Part shown: positions 54,582 through 64,000 of the stretch, piece after piece
How positions within the stretch are numbered: the stretch's first letter is position 1
Layout: every line of letters begins with the position of its first letter
DNA from: Colwellia psychrerythraea
Lineage (GTDB): Bacteria > Pseudomonadota > Gammaproteobacteria > Enterobacterales > Alteromonadaceae
Length of the DNA stretch: 64,000 bases
Reading direction: 5' to 3'
NCBI RefSeq assembly: GCF_000764185.1
Contig: NZ_JQEC01000045.1
Coordinates: 62,001 to 126,000 of the forward strand
The notes under the pieces: model-generated
Databases searched by the model: none
Told to the model about the DNA's origin: nothing
The model's input: the letters and a program-made list of their open reading frames with translations, nothing else
Translations under genes and position numbers: made by a program

Positions 54582-55568
54582 CTAAAAATTATTCAAACTT
54601 AACGGTGGTTGTTGTAAAGCAGACATTTGCTCTTTCAGCATCAGTATCTGCTGCTCCCAATATTTCTCGGTATTGAACCAAGGAAAGTTTGCTGGGAAAG
54701 CAGGATCTTGCCAACGTTTGCATAACCATGCCATATAATTTACCAGTCGCATAGTTCTTAATGATTCTATCAAGATAAGTTGGTCACTTTCAAACGTAAA
54801 GAACTCCTCATAGCCCATTAATAATGTATCAAGCTGTAACAACTGCTGTTGCCTATCTCCTGATAACATCATCCAAAGGTCTTGAATAGCAGGCCCAGTT
54901 CGACAGTCATCGAAGTCAACAAAGTGAGGCCCCTCATCACGCCATAAAATGTTCCCTGCGTGACAATCTCCATGTAAACGAATTTGCCTAGTATGTTGCG
55001 CGGGTAAATACTGCCTAGCAGCCACATCTATTACTTGATCTAAAATGGTAAAAAATGGCGCTAATAAGCCTTTGGGCACATAATTTGAAGCAATGATACT
55101 ATCACGTGCTTGAAACAGTAGCTCATCAGTATTAAAACTTGGTCTATGTTGGAAGTCATTTTGTGAAGACACAGCATGAATACGGGCAATAAATCTTCCC
55201 ATCCACTCTAATTGATCAAGGTTATCAACTTCAAAAATACGCCCTCCTCGACAAGGAAAGACAGCAAAGTGGTAACCTTCATATTCGAATAAACTTCTGC
55301 CATTAATTTTAAGTGGTGCAACTATCGGTAATTCTTGCTCGTCAAGCTCAAAAGAAAAGTCATGTTCTTCATCTATTTGCTTAAGTTGCCAGCGCTGCGG
55401 ACGATAGAACTTAGTCACATATTTAACTAAGTTATCATCATGAAATTGATAAACACGGTTTTCATAGCTGTTAAGCGGCAATAAACCACTATCTACAGTA
55501 AAACCTGCACTTTCTAGACCATCAATAATTAAGTCTGGTGACAAGGCACTAAAATCAAAAGATGCCAT
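54582..55568 (-). CDS. srkA: Stress response kinase A (YihE/SrkA)
   Basis: A 328-residue APH-type protein kinase. The catalytic loop is HGDCHAGNILW (about 200) and the metal-binding motif is VDFDDCRTGP. The N-lobe shows no typical P-loop, as for the family. SrkA counters the MazEF toxin pathway and stress death in E. coli. Its start overlaps the end of ccoG by one base, suggesting a ccoG-srkA-dsbA co-transcript. Confidence 0.93.
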   Translation of the reverse strand: MASFDFSALSPDLIIDGLESAGFTVDSGLLPLNSYENRVYQFHDDNLVKYVTKFYRPQRWQLKQIDEEHDFSFELDEQELPIVAPLKINGRSLFEYEGYHFAVFPCRGGRIFEVDNLDQLEWMGRFIARIHAVSSQNDFQHRPSFNTDELLFQARDSIIASNYVPKGLLAPFFTILDQVIDVAARQYLPAQHTRQIRLHGDCHAGNILWRDEGPHFVDFDDCRTGPAIQDLWMMLSGDRQQQLLQLDTLLMGYEEFFTFESDQLILIESLRTMRLVNYMAWLCKRWQDPAFPANFPWFNTEKYWEQQILMLKEQMSALQQPPLSLNNF

Positions 55569-57031
55569 TAGCGTTTATTAAAAAATCGGCTTTCTTGCTC
55601 GATTTTAGCCTCACCTTCCGGTGCAATTAGTTCAACAGTAAAGGTAATATTTGTCATAAAACTTTCCAATTCGTAAGGGTCTACAGAAATACTAATAGGT
55701 AACGTGTAAACAGTAGCAGCCTTAACCGTCACCTCTTGTTTACCATGCCATTGAGTATTCTCAATCCCACTCATGGAAAGCTTATAGGTATTATCTGTTT
55801 GCGACATGTTAAGTATTTTTAAGGTAAAGACATTCTCAATGTCACCATTAAAGTTCTCTTTTGCTAGTTCAGTACGGTCACGAATGATATCTAAGGATAA
55901 AGGCACACGGTTAACTATTTCTAACACTAACATAGTGCTCATCATAATGAGTAATACCGCATAACCAATAAGCTTAGAGCGAACAAAATTAACTTTATGG
56001 CCTTGTAATTCATGTTCTGTGGTATAACGAATAAGGCCTGGCTCGTAATTCATTTTATCCATAACCCCATCACAAGCATCTACACAAGCACCACAGTTAA
56101 TACATTCATACTGCAGGCCATTTCGAATATCTATGCCGGTAGGGCAAACTTCTACACACAAATTACAATCAATGCAATCACCAAGTCCCATGGCAACATG
56201 ATCTTGTTTACGAGCACGTGCCCCTCTACTTTCACCACGTTTATGGTCATAAGTAACCGTAACAGTGTCTTTATCAAACATGGCTGACTGAAAGCGCGCA
56301 TAAGGACACATATGCAAACATACTGTTTCTCGCATCCAGCCAGCGTTTCCATAGGTAGCAAATGTGAAAAAGGCGAGAATCCCGGCCATCATCAAACTTG
56401 TATTTAAGGTGAAAACATCTACAAACAAATCCTGCATTGGCGAGAAATAACCAGCAAAAGTCATCGCTGTATAAAGTGAAAACAACAACCAAGCGCTATG
56501 TTTTAACGTTTTACGGATGACTTTATTGGTATTCGCCTTTTGTTTGTCTAATTTTCTTCGCTGATTGGCGGTACCTTCAATTTTCTCTTCAAACCAAATA
56601 AAGATAAAGGTCCATACAGTTTGCGGGCACATGTAACCACACCAAACTCGACCAACAAAGGTAGTGACAAAGAAAAGTAAAAAGGCGCCAAAAATACTAA
56701 ACCACGCCAGCAAGGTTAAATCTTGTGGCCATAACGTTAAGTTCCACAAGGTAAAGCGTTGCTCACTAATATCAAACAATACCGCTTGATGACCATTAAA
56801 TTGTAACCAAGGTAATATTAGGAAGAAGGCAAAATAGACTAAGTTCATGCGCTGTCTAAGTTTTTGAAAAAAACCTGACACTTTACGTACATAAATTTGA
56901 TCACCTGGTTTATAGCGATCTTTACCCGTATTTTTACTGCCATGAATTTTGACATTTTTTATAGGGATATACTGTTCAACCGCTGGTTTATTAGTTTTAG
57001 GGGTCGAAGATGATGGGTCGTTTGCTCTCAC
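55568..57031 (-). CDS. ccoG: Cytochrome c oxidase accessory protein CcoG
   Basis: A 487-residue inner-membrane ferredoxin-like protein (RdxA/FixG family) that reduces copper for cbb3 oxidase assembly. The membrane core has several helices (about 50-260). Two 4Fe-4S motifs are visible: CIDCNLCVEVCP and CINCGACVDACD, with CGYMCPQTVW earlier in the membrane part. The C-terminus is an Ig-like periplasmic domain. No cco structural genes are in the window. It ends one base into srkA. Confidence 0.95.
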   Translation of the reverse strand: MRANDPSSSTPKTNKPAVEQYIPIKNVKIHGSKNTGKDRYKPGDQIYVRKVSGFFQKLRQRMNLVYFAFFLILPWLQFNGHQAVLFDISEQRFTLWNLTLWPQDLTLLAWFSIFGAFLLFFVTTFVGRVWCGYMCPQTVWTFIFIWFEEKIEGTANQRRKLDKQKANTNKVIRKTLKHSAWLLFSLYTAMTFAGYFSPMQDLFVDVFTLNTSLMMAGILAFFTFATYGNAGWMRETVCLHMCPYARFQSAMFDKDTVTVTYDHKRGESRGARARKQDHVAMGLGDCIDCNLCVEVCPTGIDIRNGLQYECINCGACVDACDGVMDKMNYEPGLIRYTTEHELQGHKVNFVRSKLIGYAVLLIMMSTMLVLEIVNRVPLSLDIIRDRTELAKENFNGDIENVFTLKILNMSQTDNTYKLSMSGIENTQWHGKQEVTVKAATVYTLPISISVDPYELESFMTNITFTVELIAPEGEAKIEQESRFFNKR

Positions 57032-57192
57032 GATGAATCCTTGGTAAGCGAGTGTAATACTGCGATTGGGCTACTTGCTGCCTTGAAATTAGGTTAATTT
57101 TATTAACAAAAGCACACAATAGCTAATAATTTATTACCTTAGTGAGCTAATTAATATAAAATCAGCTCTTAAAATTTATTATATGACATATT

Positions 57193-57549
57193 ATGAAGCA
57201 TTTATTGATCTTAATCGTAGCTGGCGCACTCTATTTACACTTCTACCCAAATGAAGAAGTGACACAGTTTTATAATGAACAAAAACAAACATTACTGAAT
57301 GGTTTTTCTGAATTCAGCGATACTAAAGTACGTTTGAAATCAGATAAGATCTATCTTGACTTAGAAAGCCAGCTGGGAAGTTTTTCAGTGAAAGAAGTTG
57401 AACATTTAAAAAATGTTTCTTTAACAAGAGATAATGTTAGAGAGTTTTATTACACCATTTGTAAAACAGAAAAACGAGATATTGTTTTTCATATCAAAAA
57501 TGAACAGAAAGTCTGTGCAACTATATCTCGCTATGTGAGTATGCTTTAA
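57193..57549 (+). CDS. Small conserved protein with N-terminal membrane helix
   Basis: A 118-residue protein beginning with a hydrophobic segment (LLILIVAGALYLHFYP), a signal anchor or uncleaved signal sequence. The rest is hydrophilic, with two cysteines (YYTICKTEK and KVCATISRY) that could form a disulfide in the periplasm. I do not recognise the family. It stands divergent from ccoG and convergent with hutF, and no operon partner is visible. Base composition is like its neighbours. Confidence 0.65.
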   Translation: MKHLLILIVAGALYLHFYPNEEVTQFYNEQKQTLLNGFSEFSDTKVRLKSDKIYLDLESQLGSFSVKEVEHLKNVSLTRDNVREFYYTICKTEKRDIVFHIKNEQKVCATISRYVSML

Positions 57550-57603
57550 CCATCACAGGTTAAAGCAGCTGAACTTACCAATTACCAGCCCCTTCACAAA
57601 AAA

Positions 57604-59043
57604 TTAGCTAGCAGATAATCTCACTAATAATTTAGCAAAGTTATCACTGGCTTGCTCTTGCTCAACATGTTGTTGAGCTCTTATCTGCCACACACCATTA
57701 ACCATCACATCTGCAATTGGATTTTGCTGACTGGCAAAAATCATACTATCAAGTAAGTGTTTATTGGCATTGGCAAATAACTTAGTTTTATCACTATCAA
57801 GTACTAATAAGTCAGCCTGTTTACCAATAGCTAAATAACCAGTATTACTGTTGGTACTTTGCGCGCCTCCCATAGCAGCTTGCTGCCATAAATTTTGCCC
57901 CACAGAAGATTCTTCAGGCGATGCTAATATAGCGCGTTGTTGCTTTATCAGTCGTTGCGCATATTCAAGCCAACGTAATTCTTCAATGGGATTTACTGAG
58001 ATATGACTATCAGAGCCAATGGCAATAGTACCGTTTTCAGCGAGAAATTCAGTCGTAGGGAAAATACCATCACCTAAATTAGCTTCAGTGCTAGGACATA
58101 TTCCAGCAATGGCTTGCTTGGCGATAATGCCTTTTCTTTCAGCCTCATCTATATGGGTGGCATGAATTAGACACCAATGTTGATCAAGCTCAGCGTTATC
58201 AAGTAACCATTGCACCGGTCTTTTACCGTAATGCGCTAAACAATCATCGACTTCTTTTTGTTGCTCACTAATATGAATATGGATAGGTGCTTGCTTATCT
58301 AAATCACGTACATGAGCAACGGCGCTGGTGAGTGATGCCTTATCAACGGCACGTAATGAATGGGGTGCAATGCCAACGTTAGTATTAGAGTATTGTTCGC
58401 TCAAAGTAAAACAATCACTGACTAACTGATTAAACTGCTCCGTTGAGTTAATAAAACGTTTTTGGCCGTCATTCGGAGTTTTCTCACCAAAACCGCTATG
58501 CTGATAAAGCACCGGTAACAAGGTTAAACCAATGCCTGACTCTTTTGCTGCATCAAAAATAGCTTGTGCCATAGTCGCTAGGCTTGCTGAGTTACCTTGT
58601 AATGAAGAACCTTTTGATGAACACTTTTTTGATAAGGAGCCCTCAGAGGCATTAGATTCATAGGTACTGCCATCAATATCATGATGTAAATAATGAAACT
58701 CTGCGACTCGGGTATAACCCATTTTCAGCATTTCAATATAAAGTTGTTTCGCAATATTTTTAGCATCAATTTCGGTTAGCTGAGCTAAGAATTGATACAT
58801 AATTTTACGCCAGGTCCAAAAGCTGTCTTGCCCTTCACTGCCTTGCTCACTAAAGCCAGCAAAAGCGCGTTGAAATGCGTGTGAATGACAATTAACCATA
58901 CCTGGAATTACCGCTCCTTTTGCTACTTCTGCACCAGCGCTCATACCGTCATCGATGGCCGTAATCACGCCTTGTTCAATAGTGATGGTTTTGTTACTTG
59001 CCCAACCATCCTTTAATAAAATATTATCTACGTATAATTTCAT
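57604..59043 (-). CDS. hutF: Formimidoylglutamate deiminase
   Basis: A 479-residue amidohydrolase that converts N-formimidoyl-glutamate to N-formylglutamate in histidine breakdown. The metal motifs are visible: GMVNCHSHAFQRAFAG, HIHISEQQKEVDD, LIHATHIDEAE and IGSDSHISVNP. Length is close to the family (about 450). It lies 52 bp after hutG on the same strand, so the two give the five-step histidine pathway ending in formate and glutamate. Confidence 0.93.
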   Translation of the reverse strand: MKLYVDNILLKDGWASNKTITIEQGVITAIDDGMSAGAEVAKGAVIPGMVNCHSHAFQRAFAGFSEQGSEGQDSFWTWRKIMYQFLAQLTEIDAKNIAKQLYIEMLKMGYTRVAEFHYLHHDIDGSTYESNASEGSLSKKCSSKGSSLQGNSASLATMAQAIFDAAKESGIGLTLLPVLYQHSGFGEKTPNDGQKRFINSTEQFNQLVSDCFTLSEQYSNTNVGIAPHSLRAVDKASLTSAVAHVRDLDKQAPIHIHISEQQKEVDDCLAHYGKRPVQWLLDNAELDQHWCLIHATHIDEAERKGIIAKQAIAGICPSTEANLGDGIFPTTEFLAENGTIAIGSDSHISVNPIEELRWLEYAQRLIKQQRAILASPEESSVGQNLWQQAAMGGAQSTNSNTGYLAIGKQADLLVLDSDKTKLFANANKHLLDSMIFASQQNPIADVMVNGVWQIRAQQHVEQEQASDNFAKLLVRLSAS

Positions 59044-59095
59044 CTTGTTCTACTCAATTTGTCGACTTAATTTACATTCAAAAAGGGTGGCAGAC

Positions 59096-59884
59096 TTATT
59101 TTTGTTGAGAAAAGTCAGCTAAACATTGTACAAATTGCTGTAACTTCACTTTTACCTGATCTGCTTTTTCATGGTTATAGTGATCACTTGGCTCATCCAT
59201 ATAAGTATGTTGTGATAATTCTAGCTGCACTGCATGGATGTTTTCTTTAGGATTACCATAACCTCGAGTGATATAACCCCCTTTAAAGCGGCCATTAACG
59301 ACACGGGTGTACGGAGATAAATCAAGCTGGGAAACTTTGTTAATCAGCTCGCTGCTACAGCTCGCCCCATTGGCACTGCCAAAATTAAAATCAGGTAACT
59401 GCCCTTCAAAAAAACGTGGCACTTTAGATAAGATAGAGTGAGCATCTAATAAAACAACTTTACCAAACTGTGCTTTCATCTTGGCTAAAGTATCGCTCAG
59501 TGCTTGGTGATAAGGCTGCCAATAAAGCTCAATTCTTCGTTGAATTTCCGCTTCAGTAGGCTCTTGGCCCGATTTATATAATGGCGATAAATCAAAAGCT
59601 GTCGTTGGACAAAGTTCGGTGCTATTAGCGCCAGGGTATAAATTGATACCATCGATATTTCGGTTTAAATCGATAACATAACGACTGTATTTTGGCTTAA
59701 TAATCGAAATACCAAGATCTTGGGCAAAGTCATAGAGCTTATCCATATACCAATCAGTATCTGGGACTTGGTGCCCCGCATTTGTCATGGTGCTTATTAT
59801 ACCATCAGGGATTGATTGACCATTATGTGGCATGCTAATTAACATACCTATGTTGCCAGTGACCAAATCATAACTTGTATTCAT
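59096..59884 (-). CDS. hutG: N-formylglutamate deformylase
   Basis: A 262-residue zinc hydrolase of the formylglutamate amidohydrolase family. Conserved pieces: ISMPHNGQSIP, TDWYMDKLYDF, KYSRYVIDLNRN, and LLDAHSILSKVPRFFEG. It is first in the hutG-hutF operon. A HutC-type palindrome lies 32 bp before the start, suggesting control by urocanate. Confidence 0.94.
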   Translation of the reverse strand: MNTSYDLVTGNIGMLISMPHNGQSIPDGIISTMTNAGHQVPDTDWYMDKLYDFAQDLGISIIKPKYSRYVIDLNRNIDGINLYPGANSTELCPTTAFDLSPLYKSGQEPTEAEIQRRIELYWQPYHQALSDTLAKMKAQFGKVVLLDAHSILSKVPRFFEGQLPDFNFGSANGASCSSELINKVSQLDLSPYTRVVNGRFKGGYITRGYGNPKENIHAVQLELSQHTYMDEPSDHYNHEKADQVKVKLQQFVQCLADFSQQK

Positions 59885-59915
59885 ATTATCCCCTAAAAAT
59901 TAGCTACAGTTCAAA

Positions 59916-59927
59916 TTGTATATACAA
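59916..59927. promoter_or_regulatory. HutC-like operator upstream of hutGF
   Basis: The 12-bp perfect palindrome TTGTATATACAA fits the TGTA-N2-TACA core bound by the GntR-type regulator HutC. It is 32 bp upstream of hutG. The regulator gene itself is not in the window. Confidence 0.7.
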
Positions 59928-60182
59928 CTTGATAATAACTAATTTATCATGCGTTAGTGAGTCTGAGCAAGGATAGATGAAATTCTTTTGTCTTGCTCAC
60001 TTTAGTCCTCATTATTAAGGATCCAATTAACTTACTTTATAAATAGGTTTTACCTATTGTAATGATAGATTTAATGAGTTTTACTAACCGCAGTTGAGCT
60101 ATCATAATAGCTGCATCTTAACGAGTTACCTCACCTAGTAACTTGGCTAAACGAATACAAATAACCCATAAAGGATTTCATT

Positions 60183-60911
60183 ATGTTTAACGATATTACC
60201 GGTCAAAAAGTCCCTGCTGTTACTTTTCCAATCATAGCTGATGACACATGGAGTGCACGCAGCAGTGAAGATATTTTTGCCAACAAAACTGTGATTGTTT
60301 TTTCATTACCCGGTGCATTTACGCCAACGTGTTCATCTTCTCACTTACCACGTTATAACGAATTAGCCGCTAAATTCTTTGCCAACGGTGTTGATGAGAT
60401 TGTTTGTATCTCAGTAAATGATACTTTTGTGATGAATGCTTGGGCAAAAGATCAAGATGCCGACAAAATTAGCTTTATTCCTGATGGTAATGGTGATTTC
60501 ACTCAAGGCATGGGTTTATTAGTTGATAAATCAGAGATTGGCTTTGGCAAACGTAGTTGGCGTTATGCCATGTTAGTTAAAAATGGCATTATCGAAAAAA
60601 TGTTCATCGAACCTGATTTGCCTGGCGACCCGTTTGAAGTATCTGACGCTGATACTATGCTGAACTTCATCAACCCTGAAGCAGTACAAAAAACTGAAAT
60701 CGCTATTTTCACTAAACACGGCTGTTCACATTGTGCAAAAACTAAAGCCTTGTTAGCTGAAAAAGGTTTACAATATGAAGAGATGATTTTAGGTGAAGAC
60801 ACTAGTATTACGGCAATGCGAGCTATTACTCAAGCCGATACCACGCCGCAAATATTTATTGACGGTAAACACATAGGTGGCAATGACGAGTTAACCAAAT
60901 ACTTTAGCTAA
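60183..60911 (+). CDS. Peroxiredoxin-glutaredoxin fusion protein
   Basis: A 242-residue hybrid. The N-terminal Prx5-type domain (about 1-160) has PGAFTPTCSSSHLP with the peroxidatic Cys. The C-terminal glutaredoxin (about 168-242) has KHGCSHCAKTKALL (CxxC) and TTPQIFIDGKHIGGNDEL. Such fusions reduce peroxides using glutathione without a separate reductant. AAAGGA precedes the ATG. No OxyR site was recognised by eye. Monocistronic. Confidence 0.95.
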   Translation: MFNDITGQKVPAVTFPIIADDTWSARSSEDIFANKTVIVFSLPGAFTPTCSSSHLPRYNELAAKFFANGVDEIVCISVNDTFVMNAWAKDQDADKISFIPDGNGDFTQGMGLLVDKSEIGFGKRSWRYAMLVKNGIIEKMFIEPDLPGDPFEVSDADTMLNFINPEAVQKTEIAIFTKHGCSHCAKTKALLAEKGLQYEEMILGEDTSITAMRAITQADTTPQIFIDGKHIGGNDELTKYFS

Positions 60912-61083
60912 TCACCCTGAAATAGCTTTAAAGTTTGCAACCTTAAGGCAAGCAATACACGAATAAAAACACAATAATGATATACTCTCGTTATTGTGTT
61001 TTTTACATCTAACGACTAGCCAGCGGCAACAGCTAAATTGCTGCAATTACTGAAGTTAAGAAAGTTACTTATTGGAATTAATA

Positions 61084-61335
61084 ATGGATAACCAGCCCTA
61101 CAACCCACTTCACGGTATTAATCTCAAAACTATAGTCACTGAACTAGAAGCCTACTTTGGCTTTGAAACTTTAGGTAAAACAATTAAAATCAAATGTTTT
61201 ACCGACAACCCAAGTATTCAATCAACGTTAAAGTTCCTGCGTAAAACGCCTTGGGCTAGAGAAAAGGTTGAGCTGCTTTATATTAAAAATAAAATTAAAA
61301 TCCAGAATTCATTTGAATCAGATGATTTAAACTAG
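61084..61335 (+). CDS. VF530 family (DUF2132) DNA-binding protein
   Basis: An 83-residue protein containing NPLHGINLKTIVTELEAYFG and SIQSTLKFLRKTPWAREKVE, the two conserved blocks of the VF530/DUF2132 family. VF530 from Vibrio fischeri is a small DNA-binding fold of unknown role. The ATG at 61084 begins the conserved part; a TTG at 61072 would add four residues. Single gene. Confidence 0.85.
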   Translation: MDNQPYNPLHGINLKTIVTELEAYFGFETLGKTIKIKCFTDNPSIQSTLKFLRKTPWAREKVELLYIKNKIKIQNSFESDDLN

Positions 61336-61572
61336 TTCGACAGATTCAGTCACTTAGCTGGCTACTATAGCAATTGCACTAACTAAGTGATCATTTTCTA
61401 TAACCTAAAAATCCAATAACCTCGTTGCTTATTTTAAAATAAATACTGTAACCTAAATTAATCCAAATGGTATTCATTCTATAAGCTATAGCTAGACGAG
61501 CTATTAAAACACTAGCATTACAACGTAAAATATCTAATGATGGCTACAATACTCATTAAGAATTAGCTCGTT

Positions 61573-62433
61573 ATGTCTTTAGCCACTCAATATATTTTAA
61601 CTTGGCAATGCCCTGATAATTCAGGCGTGCTAGCCAAAGTATCGCAAAGCCTATTTTCACACGGCGCTTTTATTACCGAAACCTCACAATACAGTGACCC
61701 TTACAGTGAAACCTTCTTTTCACGTATTGCTTTTGATGACCGCAACTTAACGGTCTCCAGTAGTGAGTTTGTTGAAGCATTAAATGCGTTAGCCAAACCG
61801 CTGGCTATGCAATATCAATTACGAAAAAAAGAAGATGTGCCAAATATCTTGATCGCCGTTTCAAAAGACGATCACTGCTTAGTATCACTATTAACTAAGT
61901 GGAAGTCTGGGGTCTTGCCCATTAATGTTGTTGGTGTTGTCTCAAACCATCAAGACTGCCAGGCTTTAAGTGAGTGGCATAATATTCCATTTTATTACTT
62001 GCCCGTTAATGCCGACACTAAGACCAAACAAGAAGCTAAAATTAATGATTTAATGACAGAGCTTAAGATCGACTTATTAGTCTTAGCCCGCTATATGCAA
62101 ATATTGTCCGATGATTTATGTCAAAAATTACACGGTAAAGCCATTAACATCCATCATTCATTTTTACCCAGTTTTAAAGGCGCACGCCCTTATCATCAAG
62201 CCCATGCTCGTGGTGTTAAAGTCATTGGCGCTACCGCGCATTATGTTACTGCTAACCTTGATGAAGGGCCTATCATCGCTCAAGAAGTAAAACCTATTAA
62301 CCATACTTTTACCATAGAACAAATGGTACATATGGGTCATGACTTAGAAGCTACTGCACTCTGCCATGCAGTAAGAATTCACGCTGAACAGCGGGTTTGT
62401 CTAAATGGTGATAAAACAGTTATTCTTGCTTAA
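61573..62433 (+). CDS. purU: Formyltetrahydrofolate deformylase
   Basis: A 286-residue PurU that releases formate from 10-formyl-THF. The N-terminal ACT domain (about 1-85, with PDNSGVLAKVSQSLF) senses methionine and glycine in E. coli. The formyl-transferase domain has ILIAVSKDDHCL, LDLLVLARYMQIL-like LLVLARYMQILSDDL, and HHSFLPSFKGARPYHQA with catalytic residues. The upstream 237 bp (61336-61572) shows nothing recognisable. It supplies formate and balances one-carbon pools next to metE at the window edge. Confidence 0.95.
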   Translation: MSLATQYILTWQCPDNSGVLAKVSQSLFSHGAFITETSQYSDPYSETFFSRIAFDDRNLTVSSSEFVEALNALAKPLAMQYQLRKKEDVPNILIAVSKDDHCLVSLLTKWKSGVLPINVVGVVSNHQDCQALSEWHNIPFYYLPVNADTKTKQEAKINDLMTELKIDLLVLARYMQILSDDLCQKLHGKAINIHHSFLPSFKGARPYHQAHARGVKVIGATAHYVTANLDEGPIIAQEVKPINHTFTIEQMVHMGHDLEATALCHAVRIHAEQRVCLNGDKTVILA

Positions 62434-62589
62434 CAAATATAAACATTAATGTCTCCGGCTGTAAGTAATTTATTACAGCCGTCAACTCCCGCTGACGTCT
62501 GCTGTTTTACTAAATGAAGCTAAAATTAGCCTAAGCGGATACTTTATGATTAAAATTACCCCATAACCTATTTTAATAAAGTCCGATTC

Positions 62590-63120
62590 ATGATTAATGT
62601 TGAAAAAATTCATCACGTCGCCTATCGCTGCAAAGATGCCAAAGAAACCACTAATTGGTACCAAGACAAGTTAAACATGGGCTTAGTACTCGCTATTGCA
62701 GAAAATGAAGTACCTTCCACTAAAGCACCTGACCCTTATATGCACATTTTTCTAGATGCGGGTAATGAAAATGTTTTAGCCTTTTTTGAGCTACCCAATT
62801 CCCCAGCTATGGACAGAGATCAAAATACTCCAGCTTGGGTTCAGCATATTGCTTTAAGAGTTGCCAGTTTTGATGAACTAGTCTCTGCAAAAGAAGAATT
62901 GGAAAGTAAAGGTGTTGACGTTTTAGGCCCCGTTAATCATGGTGTATTTAAATCTATATATTTCTTTGATCCAAATGGTCACCGTCTAGAGCTAGCCACT
63001 GATATTGGAACGCCAGAGCAATACAAAGAACTCAACAGAGTAGCACACGACATGGTTGAAGAGTGGTCTGTTACCAAACGCGCACCTAAGCATGCTGCTT
63101 GGTTACACGAACAAGATTAA
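62590..63120 (+). CDS. VOC-superfamily (glyoxalase-type) protein
   Basis: A 176-residue protein with a vicinal oxygen chelate fold: INVEKIHHVAYRCKDAKETTNWY (about residues 2-24; His is a metal-ligand candidate), HIALRVASFDEL, and FFDPNGHRLELATDI with Glu as ligand. Members include glyoxalases, dioxygenases and resistance proteins; the reaction cannot be told. Single gene with its own terminator. Confidence 0.85.
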   Translation: MINVEKIHHVAYRCKDAKETTNWYQDKLNMGLVLAIAENEVPSTKAPDPYMHIFLDAGNENVLAFFELPNSPAMDRDQNTPAWVQHIALRVASFDELVSAKEELESKGVDVLGPVNHGVFKSIYFFDPNGHRLELATDIGTPEQYKELNRVAHDMVEEWSVTKRAPKHAAWLHEQD

Positions 63121-63173
63121 TTTTTCCTACAAAATGTTTAAAACATTTAGTCTGAAGATAAGCAATAAAATAG

Positions 63174-63200
63174 AGCCCTCTAGTTAATCACTAGCGGGCT
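63174..63200 (+). terminator. Terminator after the VOC gene
   Basis: Ten-base arms AGCCCTCTAG (63174-63183) and CTAGCGGGCT (63191-63200), with one mismatch and a 7-nt loop, followed by TTTTATCG. It lies 54 bp after the stop and faces the metE 3' end. Confidence 0.75.
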
Positions 63201-63247
63201 TTTATCGTTCAGTCGAACAAACTCAGTTAATCATAAACCAAGTAAAA

Positions 63248-64000
63248 CTAGGCTTGGTATTCTTTACGTAATTGCTTAGCCGCATTAACCATATTCTCAA
63301 GAGCAAGCTTAGTCTCTGTCCAGCCACGTGTTTTTAAACCACAGTCTGGATTTACCCATAAACGTTCTACAGGAATATGCTTTTGTGCTTTGCCAATTAA
63401 ATTAACCATCCAATCTACCTCTGGAACATTTGGTGTATGAATATCATAAACACCTGGCCCTAAATCATTTGGGTAGGCTTGTTCATCAAAGGCATCAAGT
63501 AGTGACATATTTGAACGTGATGTCTCAATCGTTAATACATCAGCATCAAGGGCAACAATAGCGGGCAATATATCGTTGAATTCTGAATAACACATATGGC
63601 TGTGAATTTGTGTTGCTGCTGGCGCTTTAGCTGCCGACAAACAAAATGATGCCGTTGCCCAATCAAGGTATGTTTGCCATTGGCTTTTCTTAACAGGCAT
63701 GCCTTCACGTATAGCTGGCTCATCTATTTGAATGATTTGTGTACCGCTAGCAATTAAATCCACAACTTCATCACTTATCGCCAAGGCAATCTGCTTTGCT
63801 ACCTGTGCACGCGATAAATCATCACGCACAAACGACCAACACAAAATAGTGATAGGCCCTGTTAACATGGCTTTAACCGGCTTAGCTGTTAACGACTGGG
63901 CAAAATTAGTCCATTCAACGGTCATTGGCTTTTTACGGCTGATATCACCAAAAATAATTGGCGGCTTAACGCAGCGTGAACCATAACTTTGCACCCAAGC
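63248..64000 (-). CDS. metE: Cobalamin-independent methionine synthase, C-terminal part
   Basis: The 3' portion of metE, open to the window edge. It encodes about 250 residues of the C-terminal catalytic barrel: [35 protein letters not shown] (zinc His and Cys) and [11 protein letters not shown] (third zinc Cys). It ends KQLRKEYQA. The frame continues upstream past 64000 ([10 protein letters not shown]), so the N-terminal half lies outside. It makes methionine from homocysteine using methyl-THF-Glu3. Confidence 0.96.
   Translation of the reverse strand, partial: AWVQSYGSRCVKPPIIFGDISRKKPMTVEWTNFAQSLTAKPVKAMLTGPITILCWSFVRDDLSRAQVAKQIALAISDEVVDLIASGTQIIQIDEPAIREGMPVKKSQWQTYLDWATASFCLSAAKAPAATQIHSHMCYSEFNDILPAIVALDADVLTIETSRSNMSLLDAFDEQAYPNDLGPGVYDIHTPNVPEVDWMVNLIGKAQKHIPVERLWVNPDCGLKTRGWTETKLALENMVNAAKQLRKEYQA

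Overview
This window looks like the chromosome of a marine, AT-rich gammaproteobacterium of the order Alteromonadales, most like Colwellia. The evidence is inferred from gene order and content: dksA-gluQ-(SDR)-pcnB-folK-panB-panC, hrpB next to mrcB, the rpsU-dnaG-rpoD macromolecular synthesis block divergent from tsaD, the neighbours degP/Q-degS and srkA-dsbA, and Alteromonadales-type accessory proteins (a DUF3718-like protein, a TorF-like porin, GH19 chitinase). No database search was run.

Layout. 0-3.5 kb: a CheC-like/response-regulator pair, a YgjP-type metallopeptidase, yebG with a LexA-like box, and a small secreted protein. 3.5-17 kb: cell wall (mrcB), RNA helicase (hrpB), thioesterase, sfsA, then dksA, gluQ, pcnB, folK, panB and panC, covering stringent control, tRNA modification, RNA decay, folate and pantothenate. 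17-27 kb: urea channel, YtoQ, upp/uraA uracil salvage, a two-gene split aminopropyltransferase-like unit, a secreted GH19 chitinase, and a porin plus periplasmic binding protein. 27.4-37.9 kb: an accessory island (below). 38-46 kb: outer-membrane barrel, rpoD, dnaG, yqeY, rpsU, tsaD (with a tandemly duplicated 3' end), plsY. 46-54 kb: folB, a second folK, uppP, a CnoX-like chaperone, zapE/zapG, two periplasmic Deg proteases. 54-64 kb: dsbA, srkA, ccoG, hutFG with a HutC-like operator, a peroxiredoxin-glutaredoxin fusion, purU, a VOC protein, and the 3' part of metE, which runs off the right edge.

The island is the most interesting part. It lies between an intact CAU-anticodon tRNA gene (37932-38008, minus strand) and a 21-bp copy of that gene's 3' end at 27385-27405, the signature of site-specific integration at a tRNA. 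No intact integrase is present. Five transcription units inside all point the same way (minus strand). At least two intergenic gaps are convincing integron attC sites (28810-28892 and 36045-36145), and two or three others are degenerate, so the island looks like a cluster of gene cassettes without an integron integrase. The cargo reads as anti-phage defence: a three-gene overlapping operon of a SIR2-domain protein, a small middle protein and an SMC/Rad50-like ATPase, arranged like a Lamassu/DdmABC system; a cyclase-fold protein; a GIY-YIG-like protein; an FRG-domain protein; and a two-TM K+ channel-like protein. The SIR2 protein has Asn where the catalytic His is expected, and a Cys cluster inserted in its N-terminal half. 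A RAYT (REP-type) transposase with duplicated 5' sequence sits at the tRNA-proximal end.
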